Below, in pieces: positions 1 to 9,151 of a stretch of 59,472 nt of DNA (positions are counted from its first letter, which is position 1; every line of letters starts with the position of its first letter). The notes below the pieces were generated by a model, which had not been told where the DNA came from, did no database searches, and worked only from the letters and a program-made list of their open reading frames with translations. Both the position numbers and the translations under genes were made by a program. The DNA comes from Noviherbaspirillum aerium (GTDB lineage: Bacteria > Pseudomonadota > Gammaproteobacteria > Burkholderiales > Burkholderiaceae_D), in assembly GCF_008929045.1 (NCBI RefSeq), contig NZ_VFAH01000033.1, positions 1-59,472 on the forward strand. The letters run 5' to 3'.

Positions 1-765
1 ACTTCATGTTGTTTGAGCTTGCAGCTTGCGCCGCCGGCCCGCTTCATCAAGCGCCCACACTTATCGGTTGTTGGTTGTTAAAGACCTGTTGCCTGACAGA
101 GCGTCGTGTCTGTCGCCGTCCACCTTATATAGGGTCCGGCTGGCGGGCTTCAAGGGTCGATATTGCGACTCCTGCTGCACCGTTTTGTCCCTGCCGCGCT
201 TCGCTTTGTTTGCTGCGTTTCGCGACGGGAGCCGAACTATAGCAAAGGCTTTCGGCGACTGCCAACTATTTTTTTGTGGCGAAAAACCACAAGTGAAAGG
301 CTTGCAATTCACCTCCTCGACCAAGGCATTTTGATGGCATCTGTATGCCGCTCGAAAGCTTTTCATGCTCACCGCATTTGATGCATTTCCAGCGATTTTC
401 AACATCGACATCGTCCTGACCGCAAAGCGGAAATCCCGATCTTAAAATTCCGGTGCTCGCCTTTTTCAGTCGTGCAACGAAATAAGCCGCGCAAACTTGG
501 TGACTGCCGATACAAGTCGACTTGAGTAGAGTGAGTAGACATGGTTTTCGTTTTTTACTATCGACGATGCGTTCATTTCATCATTGTGGACAATCAGCAT
601 CGTACCGGCGATGTTGTTGCATATGGCCGGTCAAGGCGCCATCACCAAGAGATCCTATTAAAATGACAATAACAGTGCGCACCGGCAAAGACACTATAGA
701 GGTAAGGCAAGGCGGCACAATGCGGGAGCGGTATGCTGATAGACTCACTAAGTTCGAGAACCATT
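1..765. other. left-end region without a supported gene
   Basis: No reading frame here has a convincing ribosome binding site, compositional bias or recognisable protein family. The longest frames overlap each other on both strands and one runs through the tRNA gene, which argues against coding. The stretch is less GC-rich than the genes to the right. I see no repeat or RNA gene in it apart from the tRNA promoter at its right end. Confidence 0.5.
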
Positions 766-793
766 TTGGCAAGCCGGCAATTTCTGGTATAGT
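766..793 (+). promoter_or_regulatory. sigma70-type promoter of tRNA-Lys
   Basis: A -35 element TTGGCA (766-771) and a -10 element TATAGT (788-793) are separated by 16 bases and lie just upstream of the tRNA. The bases between the -10 element and the likely start near 800 are GC-rich, as is common for stringently controlled stable-RNA promoters. The assignment comes from sequence match and position only. Confidence 0.6.
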
Positions 794-803
794 TCCGCGC
801 TTC

Positions 804-879
804 GGGTCGTTAGCTCAGCTGGTAGAGCAGCGGACTTTTAATCCGTTGGTCGCAGGTTCGAATCCCGCACGGCCTACCA
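804..879 (+). tRNA. tRNA-Lys (anticodon UUU)
   Basis: A 76-base cloverleaf can be drawn. The acceptor stem pairs GGGTCGT with ACGGCCT, with one G-T and one T-G wobble. There is a D-arm with AGCTCAGCTGG, an anticodon loop CTTTTAA giving UUU, a T-arm containing GGTTCGAATCC, discriminator A, and an encoded CCA end. The anticodon decodes lysine AAA and AAG. It stands alone, with its own promoter and terminator. Confidence 0.97.
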
Positions 880-889
880 AGTACAAGCG

Positions 890-920
890 AAAAAGCCAGC
901 CTTCACAGGTTGGCTTTTTT
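890..920 (+). terminator. intrinsic terminator of tRNA-Lys
   Basis: A 12-base-pair stem (AAAAAGCCAGCC with its partner arm at 908-919) closes a 6-base loop and ends in a run of T. It starts 11 bases after the tRNA 3' end, the usual arrangement for a monocistronic tRNA. Confidence 0.85.
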
Positions 921-1247
921 GTTTTCTGGTTCATTTCCCGTCATAGTCGCCTTCAAGCACATCCGCGAGTACATGATGCATCCCATAGGAACGTACAGGG
1001 GCATCAGGGCTAGTCGGCTTCGATGTCCGTGACGACCGGGGCCGGCCACAGGCCACATTGCGCAGTATGCACGGCACGCACAGGCTTGGCCGTCTCTTCT
1101 GAATAAAAGTCGTGCCGTCCGATCGAGTGGCTCTCCTGTTCCCTGCGAAGACGTGGCGTACAGCCTATCACCCCCGCTGCCGTACGGGCTACAAAAGAGC
1201 GGATAATGGCGGCTAAATCACTCTAGGCACTATTTTGGAATTCTCCC
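921..1247. other. intergenic region upstream of ycaO
   Basis: About 330 bases between the tRNA terminator and the ycaO start. No gene, repeat or riboswitch is recognisable. It presumably holds the ycaO promoter, but no clear -35/-10 pair stands out. Confidence 0.4.
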
Positions 1248-3452
1248 ATGGAAATTAAGGTTAACTTTCTCGACAAGCTTCGTCTCGAAGCGAAGTTTGA
1301 TGATTTCACGGTCATAGCCGACCAGCCTATCCGCTATAAGGGCGATGGTTCGGCGCCCGGTCCTTTCGATTACTTCCTGGCCTCGTCAGCCTTGTGTGCC
1401 GCTTATTTTGTGAAGTTGTATTGCGTAACCCGCAATATTCCTACTGAAAATATCCGGTTGTCCCAGAATAATATTGTCGATCCGGAAAACCGTTATCAGC
1501 AGATCTTCAAGATTCAGGTCGAGTTGCCGTCGGATATTTCGGCCAAGGACCGCCAGGGTATCTTGCGGTCGATCGACCGTTGTACGGTGAAAAAAGTGGT
1601 GCAAGCCGGGCCCGAGTTCGTGATCGAGGAGGTCGAGAGCCTGGATGCCGATGCTCAAGCCTTGCTGACGCTGAAGCCTGCTTCCGATGCGGGTACCTAT
1701 ATTACGGGCAAGGACCTGCCCCTGGAACAAACCATCGCCAATATGTCCGGAGTCCTGGCAGGCTTGGGCATGAAGATCGAAATTGCTTCATGGCGCAATA
1801 TCGTTCCGAATGTCTGGTCCTTGCATATCCGCGATGCGCATTCGCCGATGTGTTTCACCAATGGCAAGGGATCGACCAAAGAGAGCGCGCTGGCGTCGGC
1901 ATTGGGAGAGTTTATCGAGCGGCTGAATTGCAACCATTTCTATAGCGGTACGTTTTGGGGCGAAGACATCGCCAATGCGGCGTTTGTCCATTATCCGAAC
2001 GAGCGCTGGTTCAAGCCCGGCCCTGAGGATGCGCTGCCGGCGGAGATTCTCGATGAATACTGCCTGCCCATCTACGATCCCGATGGTGAATTACGTGGCT
2101 CGCACTTGTACGACACCAACTCGGGAAATGTGGAACGCGGTATCTGCTCGCTGCCGTATGTGCGGCAGTCCGATGGCGAAGTGGTGTATTTCCCGTCGAA
2201 CCTCGTCGAGAATCTCTACGGCAGCAATGGCATGAGCGCTGGTAATACGCTGGCCGAAGCGCAGGTGCAATGCCTGTCCGAGATTTTTGAACGGGCGGTA
2301 AAGCGCGAAATCCTCGAAAGCGAAATGGCACTGCCAGATGTGCCGTACGAGGTACTGGCGAAATACCCTGGCATTCTCGCCGGTATCCAGGGCTTGGAAG
2401 AGCAAGGCTTTCCGGTGCTGGTAAAGGATGCATCGCTGGGCGGAGTCTACCCGGTGATGTGCGTCACCTTGATGAACCCGCGAACCGGCGGCGTCTTTGC
2501 TTCGTTCGGCGCGCACCCGAGCTTCGAAGTTGCGCTGGAGCGGAGCCTGACCGAATTGCTCCAGGGCCGCAGTTTTGAAGGCCTGAACGATTTGCCTCAG
2601 CCCACCTTTGTCAGTAACGCAGTGACTGAGCCAAATAACTTTGTCGAACACTTCATTGATTCCAGCGGTGTGGTGTCGTGGCGCTTTTTCAGCGCCAAGG
2701 CGAATTTCGATTTCGTTGAGTGGGACTTTTCCGGCCATGGTGAAAACTCCAATGCCGACGAAGCCGCGACCTTGCTCGGCATTCTCGAAGAGATGGGCAA
2801 AGAAGTGTACATGGCAGTGTATGACCAGCTAGGCGCCGTTGCCTGCCGCATCCTGGTGCCCGGCTATTCGGAAGTTTTCCCCATGGAAGATTTGATCTGG
2901 GACAACACCAACAAGGCGCTGCTGTTCCGCGCGGATATCCTGAACTTGCATCGCCTCGACGACGCGAGCCTGGAAGCGCTGCTTGGACGTTTGGAGAACA
3001 GTGAGCTTGATGAGTACTCCGACATCGCCACGTTGATCGGCATCGAGTTTGACGAGAATACGGAATGGGGGCAGTTGACGGTTCTCGAGTTGAAGCTGCT
3101 TATTCATCTCGCCTTGCGGCAATTTGAAGCGGCGCACGAGCTGGTGGGCGCCTTCCTGCAGTACAACGACAACACGGTTGAGCGCGGACTGTTTTATCAA
3201 GCCTTGAACGTGGTGCTGGAGGTGCTGCTCGATGACGACCTGGAACTGGACGATTACGTGGCGAATTTCCGGCGTATGTTTGGCAATCCGCGGATGGATG
3301 CGGTGCTGGGATCAGTGGACGGCAGCGTGCGCTTCTTCGGCTTGACGCCGACGAGCATGAAACTGGACGGACTCGACAGGCACCAGCGCCTGATCGACAG
3401 CTACAACAAACTGCATATGGCGCGGGCCAGTGGGGCGGCCGCATCCCGCTAG
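1248..3452 (+). CDS. ycaO: OsmC-YcaO fusion protein
   Basis: A 734-residue protein. Residues 1-135 form an OsmC-like domain with the two cysteines expected of that fold (C50 and C112). Residues 190-560 are a YcaO domain with the ATP/Mg signatures GKGSTKESALASALGEFIER (about 206-225) and EAQVQCLSEIFERA. The C-terminal 150 residues are helical and TPR-like, as in E. coli YcaO. YcaO enzymes activate amide backbones with ATP. E. coli YcaO has been linked to beta-methylthiolation of ribosomal protein S12 with RimO, but it is about 586 residues and lacks the OsmC part. The extra domain could supply a redox or peroxidase function; that is inference. The gene appears monocistronic, and a GGAA lies upstream of the ATG. 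Confidence 0.9.
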   Translation: MEIKVNFLDKLRLEAKFDDFTVIADQPIRYKGDGSAPGPFDYFLASSALCAAYFVKLYCVTRNIPTENIRLSQNNIVDPENRYQQIFKIQVELPSDISAKDRQGILRSIDRCTVKKVVQAGPEFVIEEVESLDADAQALLTLKPASDAGTYITGKDLPLEQTIANMSGVLAGLGMKIEIASWRNIVPNVWSLHIRDAHSPMCFTNGKGSTKESALASALGEFIERLNCNHFYSGTFWGEDIANAAFVHYPNERWFKPGPEDALPAEILDEYCLPIYDPDGELRGSHLYDTNSGNVERGICSLPYVRQSDGEVVYFPSNLVENLYGSNGMSAGNTLAEAQVQCLSEIFERAVKREILESEMALPDVPYEVLAKYPGILAGIQGLEEQGFPVLVKDASLGGVYPVMCVTLMNPRTGGVFASFGAHPSFEVALERSLTELLQGRSFEGLNDLPQPTFVSNAVTEPNNFVEHFIDSSGVVSWRFFSAKANFDFVEWDFSGHGENSNADEAATLLGILEEMGKEVYMAVYDQLGAVACRILVPGYSEVFPMEDLIWDNTNKALLFRADILNLHRLDDASLEALLGRLENSELDEYSDIATLIGIEFDENTEWGQLTVLELKLLIHLALRQFEAAHELVGAFLQYNDNTVERGLFYQALNVVLEVLLDDDLELDDYVANFRRMFGNPRMDAVLGSVDGSVRFFGLTPTSMKLDGLDRHQRLIDSYNKLHMARASGAAASR

Positions 3453-3511
3453 GCTGGAAGGAAGGTATGGGAAATAGCTTCCTTGCATAGTCGCGCGCCG
3501 TGGAAAACGTC

Positions 3512-3531
3512 ACCCCAATAACCGTTGGGGT
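3512..3531. terminator. inverted repeat between convergent ycaO and dinB
   Basis: ACCCCAA (3512-3518) and TTGGGGT (3525-3531) form a perfect 7-base-pair stem with a 6-base loop between two converging genes. No T-run follows on either strand, so a role as a bidirectional terminator is only suggested by position. Confidence 0.35.
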
Positions 3532-3679
3532 CATTGCAAATGGATGAAACTCAAGCCGGCATTCCACTGCCGGCGGAGCAGACCGGCTGATTGCGGGAGT
3601 ACTCTCCGGTCAAGACGTACGCATGGGATACGCGAGGCAACGCAACGCCGAAACGTTCGCAGCCCTCGTTGAATGCAGC

Positions 3680-4858
3680 TTACTCAAACAAATCCGCTTG
3701 GCGAAACAATTGCAGCTTGGTCGAATCACTTCTTTCCAGCGCCGACACCTTCACGCCGAGCAATCTGATCCTTTGATTCAGTTTTATTCTTTTAAGACAC
3801 TCCGTGGCCGCACGCCTTATCACTAAGGCATCGTCCGTCAATTCGGGAAGGCTGTAATCCCGGGTGACAGTTTGAAAATCCTGAAACCGCAGCTTGATTC
3901 CGACTGTTCGACCGACATAGCCCTTGCGCTTGAGATCTTCCGATACGCGTATGCACAGGTCGGTAAAGATCTCTCCGAGCCGCCCGCGGTCGCCCTTCGG
4001 ATGCAAATCCCTATCGAAGGTTGTCTCGCGGCTCATGCTTTTACTCTCGCGCTCGGTTGTGACCGGACGTCGATCGACACCATGCGCGGCGCGCAGCAGC
4101 CATTCGCTGTAAGTCCGGCCGAAAGCCTCCTGAAGAAGGGCGGGATCGGCCTTGGCCAATTCGCCGATGGTCATGATTCCCAAGGCATTGAGCTTGGCAG
4201 AAGCCTTTGGGCCGATGCCATTTACCTTGCTCACAGCCAGCGGCCAGATAATGTCGGGGATGGCTGACATCGGCACGACCGTGAGACCGTTCGGCTTCTG
4301 CAGGTCACTTGCAATCTTGGCTACGAGCTTGGAGTGCGCAATTCCTACGGAACAGGTCAGTCCTCCGGTTGCGTCCGTGACCGCGTGCTTGATGCTTCGA
4401 GCGATGGCGAGAACGTCACCCGGTATGCCATTCAAGTCGACATAGATTTCATCGATGCCGACATCCTGGATAGTCGATGCGATGGTCCTGACCGCGTTCT
4501 TGAACAGGGCGGAGTAATGTTTATAACGCTGGAAGTCGGTCGGCAGCAGTACGGCTTCTGGCGCAAGCTTGGCGGATTTCATCAAGCCCATGCCTGAAAA
4601 TACGCCGAGCGCCCTCGCTTCGTAGGTTGCGGTAGTGACCACGCCGCGGCCGACATAGTCTTTCAACCGTGCGTATTGCCTGGTCCCGTCGGGCATTAGT
4701 CTGGGCTGATGCCTGCTCCCGCCGCCTACCACGGCCGCCACGCCCTTCAGATCAGGGTAGCGGAGGATCTCTGTCGAGACGAAGTAGCTGTCCATGTCAA
4801 TGTGACAGATGCGCGGTGCATTCAGGTCATCCATATCAACGCTCACGCAAAGGCCCAT
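3680..4858 (-). CDS. dinB: DNA polymerase IV (Y-family)
   Basis: A Y-family translesion polymerase. The N-terminal catalytic motif is ICHIDMDSYF with the first metal-binding aspartate, the second carboxylate motif is DVGIDEIYVD, and a helix-hairpin-helix segment NGIGPKASAKL is followed by a little-finger domain. Length 392 residues, in the usual range. An alternative start at 4834 (beginning MDDLNAP) is equally plausible because neither ATG has a strong ribosome binding site. The C-terminus (QLQLFRQADLFE) resembles the beta-clamp binding tail of the family. No canonical LexA box was seen upstream. It converges with ycaO. Confidence 0.92.
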   Translation of the reverse strand: MGLCVSVDMDDLNAPRICHIDMDSYFVSTEILRYPDLKGVAAVVGGGSRHQPRLMPDGTRQYARLKDYVGRGVVTTATYEARALGVFSGMGLMKSAKLAPEAVLLPTDFQRYKHYSALFKNAVRTIASTIQDVGIDEIYVDLNGIPGDVLAIARSIKHAVTDATGGLTCSVGIAHSKLVAKIASDLQKPNGLTVVPMSAIPDIIWPLAVSKVNGIGPKASAKLNALGIMTIGELAKADPALLQEAFGRTYSEWLLRAAHGVDRRPVTTERESKSMSRETTFDRDLHPKGDRGRLGEIFTDLCIRVSEDLKRKGYVGRTVGIKLRFQDFQTVTRDYSLPELTDDALVIRRAATECLKRIKLNQRIRLLGVKVSALERSDSTKLQLFRQADLFE

Positions 4859-5313
4859 CGCTCTCTAAACAAGTCATGCCGCGGCCCCGATGCCTGACGG
4901 CGTACAACGTAAAAACGTCTTCCGCCCGGATTATATCGGTCCGTACAGGAAGTTTCGAGATGCGGCAGATGTCAATGCTGTGGCCAGGATGACAAGTCGT
5001 GAGCGCCCTTTACCGACGGACGGAACAGGCTATGCCGGATAGTATCCTTGGAGCCGCTGTCACGCTCACGCACCATTTGCAATTGCAATTGCTGTGCTTC
5101 GGGAAGTCTGTCATTCATCTGTCTCGACATCGGTCCCTGATCAAGGAATGACAGCTGCGGCGCGTCATGCATGATCTGTCAGGGCAATGCTCCACAAAGC
5201 GGGCAGTGTAAAGCAAGGCTGCAATTACTCAGCAAGGCATCCTCTCTGGCTGTAACGGGTGGATCGGCGTAGACTCGGACTTCCGCACAACTCATTCTCT
5301 TTCACGGTCTGCA
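4859..5313. other. intergenic region between dinB and the DUF4197 gene
   Basis: About 455 bases between divergent genes. A 66-codon leftward frame (5172 to 4972) has no ribosome binding site and no recognisable family. No CTG-N10-CAG SOS operator was found. Promoters for both flanking genes must lie here but none is clear by eye. Confidence 0.4.
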
Positions 5314-6003
5314 ATGCCAATCTTCTCACTTCGAAAGTCGGTCCTGTTGCCGCTTTATCTTGTTGCGTCAAGCGCTATCGCCGTTTCAATGGCGGACCTG
5401 TCGAACAAGGACGCAACCACCGGCTTGAAAACCGCCCTCGAAAAAGGCGCCAATGCCGCAGTCAGCCAGCTGGGAGTCCAAGACGGCTTTCTGGGCAACG
5501 ACAAGGTCAAAATCCAGTTGCCGCCCATTCTTGAAAAGGCACGGCCTTTGGTCAAGATGGCGGGCCGCGGGCAGCAGCTCGACGAGCTGGTCGTATCGAT
5601 GAACCGCGCGGCGGAAGAAGCGGTGCCGCTGGCCAAGCCGCTGCTGCTCAGTGCCGTCAAGTCGATGACGGTAACGGACGCAAAGCAGATACTGACGGGC
5701 GGCGATACCTCGGTCACGCAATTTTTCAGAGACAAGACCTCGACTCAGCTCGCCGAAAAGTTCATGCCGATCGTGAAGAAGGTTACCGATCGCTCCGCCC
5801 TTTCGACCCAATACAATGCCACGATGGGCCAGGTCGCCAAGCTCGGCATCGCGGGACAGCAGGTCACGGTCGAGGATTACGTCACGCAGCGGGCGCTCGA
5901 TGGCTTGTTCACCATGATTGCGGAAGAAGAGAAAGCCATTCGCCAGGATCCGGTCGGTACCGGCAGCAAGATACTTGGCAAGGTGTTTGGCGCGATGCGA
6001 TGA
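5314..6003 (+). CDS. DUF4197 family exported protein
   Basis: A 229-residue protein that matches the DUF4197 family over nearly its whole length, including the GLKTALEKGA and QLGVQDGFLGND segments and the ILTGGDTSVTQFFR block. The first 27 residues are a signal-peptide-like hydrophobic segment, so the mature protein is probably periplasmic. The family has no established function. The ATG at 5314 has no strong ribosome binding site. It converges on the LysR gene with only 24 bases between them. Confidence 0.85.
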   Translation: MPIFSLRKSVLLPLYLVASSAIAVSMADLSNKDATTGLKTALEKGANAAVSQLGVQDGFLGNDKVKIQLPPILEKARPLVKMAGRGQQLDELVVSMNRAAEEAVPLAKPLLLSAVKSMTVTDAKQILTGGDTSVTQFFRDKTSTQLAEKFMPIVKKVTDRSALSTQYNATMGQVAKLGIAGQQVTVEDYVTQRALDGLFTMIAEEEKAIRQDPVGTGSKILGKVFGAMR

Positions 6004-6027
6004 GCTGCTGATGCAGGAGCGCATCGT

Positions 6028-6945
6028 TCAGGCACGCATGCGCTCGTCGTCAAGAACTGAACCGGTCAAGCGCCGGGCCAGCAGATCCACCAGGGCGCTT
6101 ACACGCGGGGCCAGTGCGCCCTGCTTGTAGAACACCGCCCACACGGGCTGCGACCATGGCAGGGTATCGCCTTCGAGTACGCTGACGAGGCGGCCGGCCG
6201 CACGGTCGGCATGCGTAAGAAAGTCGGCGAGGCAGGCAATGCCGGCGCCGGACAGTACCAGGTGGCGCAGGGTTTCTCCGCTGGAGGCAGCGATGGACGG
6301 CGTGATTGCATAACCTTCCCTGCCGTCGCACCGCAACGGCCAGATATTGAGGGATGCCGGCGCGGTGAAGCCGATGGTGCGATGCCTTCCCTCCAGTTCG
6401 GCCACATCTTTCGGCACACCATGCCGCGCAAGGTATTCCGGCGCGGCCAGCAGCCGCAGCCGGCTGGTGCCCAGCCGCCGGGCATTCAGCGTGGAATCGG
6501 CCAGGTTGCCGATGCGGATGGCCACATCGACCCGCTCCTCGATCAGGTCGATCACCGTTTCCCCGCTGACCAGTTCCAGCCTGAGCTTGGGATAAAGATC
6601 CAGGAATTCAGCGGCCAACGGGGCCACCAGGTGATCGAGCGCCGGCGTGGCGGCATTCAGGCGCACCACGCCGGACGGTTCGGCAAGATGCCCTGCGAGT
6701 TCTTCCTCGGTTTCCTGCAAATCGGCAAGGATCTGCCGCGCGCGGGACAACAGCCATTCGCCTTCCCGCGTCAGGTCCAGCCGCCGGGTGGTGCGGGTGA
6801 TCAGCGTGACGCCAAGCTGCGTTTCAAGACGGGAAATGGTGCGGCTGATGCCCGACGGCGTCTGCCCGAGGCGCTCCGCAGCCGCGGAAAAGGAGCCGCT
6901 TTCTATCACCGCGACAAAGGCTGTCAAGGCATCGACATTCAGCAT
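6028..6945 (-). CDS. LysR-type transcriptional regulator
   Basis: A 305-residue LysR regulator with an N-terminal winged helix (residues 1-60, including SFSAAAERLGQTPSGISR) and a C-terminal effector-binding domain of the periplasmic-binding-protein fold. It is transcribed divergently from an MFS exporter followed by an aldo-keto reductase, which suggests that it controls them. A palindrome sits directly before its start codon and overlaps the promoter of the exporter, as expected for an autoregulating LysR protein. The ligand is unknown. Confidence 0.92.
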   Translation of the reverse strand: MLNVDALTAFVAVIESGSFSAAAERLGQTPSGISRTISRLETQLGVTLITRTTRRLDLTREGEWLLSRARQILADLQETEEELAGHLAEPSGVVRLNAATPALDHLVAPLAAEFLDLYPKLRLELVSGETVIDLIEERVDVAIRIGNLADSTLNARRLGTSRLRLLAAPEYLARHGVPKDVAELEGRHRTIGFTAPASLNIWPLRCDGREGYAITPSIAASSGETLRHLVLSGAGIACLADFLTHADRAAGRLVSVLEGDTLPWSQPVWAVFYKQGALAPRVSALVDLLARRLTGSVLDDERMRA

Positions 6946-6973
6946 TTGTGACTCCGAGTCAAAAGTGTATTGT
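6946..6973 (+). promoter_or_regulatory. promoter of the MFS gene with overlapping palindrome
   Basis: TTGTGA (6946-6951) and TATTGT (6968-6973) are 16 bases apart and point toward the MFS gene. A 13-base palindrome, TGACTCCGAGTCA (6949-6961), covers the -35 element and starts 4 bases before the LysR start codon. It is a good candidate LysR operator, though the effect of binding (activation or repression) cannot be told. Confidence 0.5.
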
Positions 6974-7046
6974 AGTCAACCCGCTGTTTGTCTGCGGGCG
7001 GAACGCGCACACTGCGAGCCATCGTTACTTCTTCAAGGAGAATTGC

Positions 7047-8249
7047 ATGCCTCTCGCATTATGGGCGCTGACCCTGAGCGCGTTCGCCATCGGCACGACG
7101 GAATTCGTCATCGTCGGCCTCATCCCCACCATCGCCGCCAGCCTGCAGGTCTCGGTGCCGTCGGCCGGCTTGCTGGTCAGCTTGTATGCGCTGGGTGTGG
7201 CCGTCGGCGCGCCGGTGCTGACGGCGCTGACCGGCCGCGTCCCGCGCAAGCCATTGCTGCTTGGCCTGATGGCCCTGTTCACCCTGGGTAACCTGGTGGC
7301 CTGGATGGCGCCGGGATATTCGGCATTGATGGCTGCGCGCGTGCTGACCGGCCTGGCCCACGGCGTTTTCTTTTCGATCGGCTCGACCATTGCCACCGGC
7401 CTCGTACCGCGCGGGAAGGCGGCCAGCGCCATCGCGCTGATGTTTACGGGACTCACCGTGGCGCTGGTGACCGGCGTGCCGCTGGGCACCTTCATCGGAC
7501 AAACCCTGGGCTGGCAGACCACCTTTCTCGCCGTGTCGATGCTCGGCGCGATCGCCTTCGTCGGCAGCCTGATCCTGGTGCCGGACACCATTGCCACGCC
7601 TCCTGCGGCATCGCTGGCCGGACAGTTTGCGGTTCTGAAGAAACCGCGCCTGCTCCTGGTCTATGCAATGACCGCACTCGGCTATGGCGGCTCCTTCATC
7701 GCCTTTACCTACCTGGCGCCGATGCTTCAGGAAGTCACCGGCTTTTCCGCATCGAGCGTCAGCCTCGTAATGCTCGTCTACGGCGTCTCGGTGGCCGCCG
7801 GCAATATCTGGGGCGGCAAGCTGGCCGACCACAAGGGACCGGTCCGGGCATTGCAGATCGTGTTCTCGCTGCTGGCCGCCGTCCTGTTCGTCTTCACGTT
7901 TACCGCCTCGCATCCATGGCTGGCGATCGCCACCGTGCTGGCCTGGGGAGCCGTGGCATTCGGCAACGTGCCGGGTCTTCAAGTCTACGTGGTGCAGCAG
8001 GCCGAGCGCCATGCGCCGCAGGCGGTGGATGTGGCCTCGGGGCTGAATATCGCCGCATTCAATCTCGGCATTGCGGGAGGAGCGTGGCTGGGCGGACTGG
8101 TTGTTGCGCGCTTCGGCCTGACGGCGACGCCATGGATCGGCGCGCTGGTGGTGGTGGCGGCAATCGGGCTGACCACGCTGGCGGGCAGGCTTGACCGCCG
8201 CAGCGGCGTGCCGGCCGCGGCCCGCCCCGCAGCCGTGACGGCGCATTAA
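7047..8249 (+). CDS. MFS transporter, DHA1/AraJ-like
   Basis: A 12-helix major facilitator protein of 400 residues. It begins MPLALWALTLSAFAIGTTEF, the typical start of the AraJ/YdhP-type sugar or drug exporters, and contains a motif-A-like loop (TGRVPRKPLL). The ATG at 7047 was chosen because AAGGAG lies 6 bases upstream; a longer frame from 6948 would run through the promoter. The next gene is an aldo-keto reductase and the divergent gene is a LysR regulator, a trio common in proteobacteria. Substrate unknown. Confidence 0.9.
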   Translation: MPLALWALTLSAFAIGTTEFVIVGLIPTIAASLQVSVPSAGLLVSLYALGVAVGAPVLTALTGRVPRKPLLLGLMALFTLGNLVAWMAPGYSALMAARVLTGLAHGVFFSIGSTIATGLVPRGKAASAIALMFTGLTVALVTGVPLGTFIGQTLGWQTTFLAVSMLGAIAFVGSLILVPDTIATPPAASLAGQFAVLKKPRLLLVYAMTALGYGGSFIAFTYLAPMLQEVTGFSASSVSLVMLVYGVSVAAGNIWGGKLADHKGPVRALQIVFSLLAAVLFVFTFTASHPWLAIATVLAWGAVAFGNVPGLQVYVVQQAERHAPQAVDVASGLNIAAFNLGIAGGAWLGGLVVARFGLTATPWIGALVVVAAIGLTTLAGRLDRRSGVPAAARPAAVTAH

Positions 8250-8300
8250 GAGCCGGTCGACTTCAGATTATTTTTCATTTCTTTTGAAACAAGGAGCATC

Positions 8301-9104
8301 ATGCAGATTCCATCCATCGGCCTGGGTACGTTCCGCCTGCAGGGACAGCAGGTCGTCGAATCGGTACGCAATGGTTTGACTGCGGGTTACCGGCATATCG
8401 ACACTGCGCAAATCTACGGCAACGAAGCCGACATCGGTCCAGCGCTGGAAGCGAGCGGCATCCCGCGCGAAGACCTGTTCATCACGACCAAGATCTGGAT
8501 TGAGAACATGGGCGCCGGCAAACTGGTCGCCAGTCTTGAGGAAAGCCTCGACAAACTGCGCGTGCGGCAGGTGGACCTGGCGCTCATCCATTGGCCATCG
8601 CCGGCAGACGCGGTGCCGGTCGCGGAAACGATGCATGCCCTGATGCAGGCGCGCGAGCGCGGATTGACACGGCTGATCGGCGTTTCCAACTTCACCGTCG
8701 CACACATGCAGCAAGCCATCGATGCGGTGGGTGCCGGCAATATCGCCACGAATCAGGTAGAGATTCATCCGTTCCTGCAAAACCGGCGGCTGGCCGCATT
8801 CGCGCGCAGCCAGGGCATCCACCTCACCGCATATATGCCGCTCGCCTACGGGCGGGTCATGCAGGATCCGATAGTACGGAAGATTGCCGCGCGCCATCGC
8901 GCGACGCCGGCACAGGTTGCGCTCGCCTGGCTGCTGCAGCAAGGATACGCTGTGATTCCCTCGTCCACGAAGATGGACAACCTGCGATCCAATCTCGCCG
9001 CGCTGGAGTTGCGCCTGACGGAAGAGGACCTCGCTCAAATCAAAGCCCTGGACCGCAACGAACGCATCGCCGATCCCGGCTTTGCGCCGGAATGGGATGC
9101 CTGA
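8301..9104 (+). CDS. dkgB: aldo-keto reductase (DkgB type)
   Basis: A 267-residue NADPH-dependent aldo-keto reductase. It has the signature region GYRHIDTAQIYGNE (catalytic Asp and Tyr), the conserved Lys in TTKIW, the active-site His in ALIHWPSP, GVSNF, and the cofactor-binding segment IPSSTK near the C-terminus. The closest family is 2,5-diketo-D-gluconate reductase B, which also reduces methylglyoxal and other aldehydes. AAGGAGC precedes the ATG. It is probably cotranscribed with the MFS gene 51 bases upstream. Confidence 0.88.
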   Translation: MQIPSIGLGTFRLQGQQVVESVRNGLTAGYRHIDTAQIYGNEADIGPALEASGIPREDLFITTKIWIENMGAGKLVASLEESLDKLRVRQVDLALIHWPSPADAVPVAETMHALMQARERGLTRLIGVSNFTVAHMQQAIDAVGAGNIATNQVEIHPFLQNRRLAAFARSQGIHLTAYMPLAYGRVMQDPIVRKIAARHRATPAQVALAWLLQQGYAVIPSSTKMDNLRSNLAALELRLTEEDLAQIKALDRNERIADPGFAPEWDA

Positions 9105-9151
9105 TGCTGATCTGACGTTGCCTTGCTGGAGTTTTCCGGTCAGGAGTGGTG

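Noticed and set aside
61-411. Leftward 116-codon frame
   Set aside because: No ribosome binding site, no family, and overlapping frames on the other strand; composition is not gene-like.
522-1013. Rightward 163-codon frame near the left end
   Set aside because: It runs straight through the tRNA-Lys gene and its terminator, so it cannot be a real coding region.
4972-5172. Leftward 66-codon frame upstream of dinB
   Set aside because: No ribosome binding site before its ATG and no recognisable domain; it may be a leader fragment but cannot be supported.
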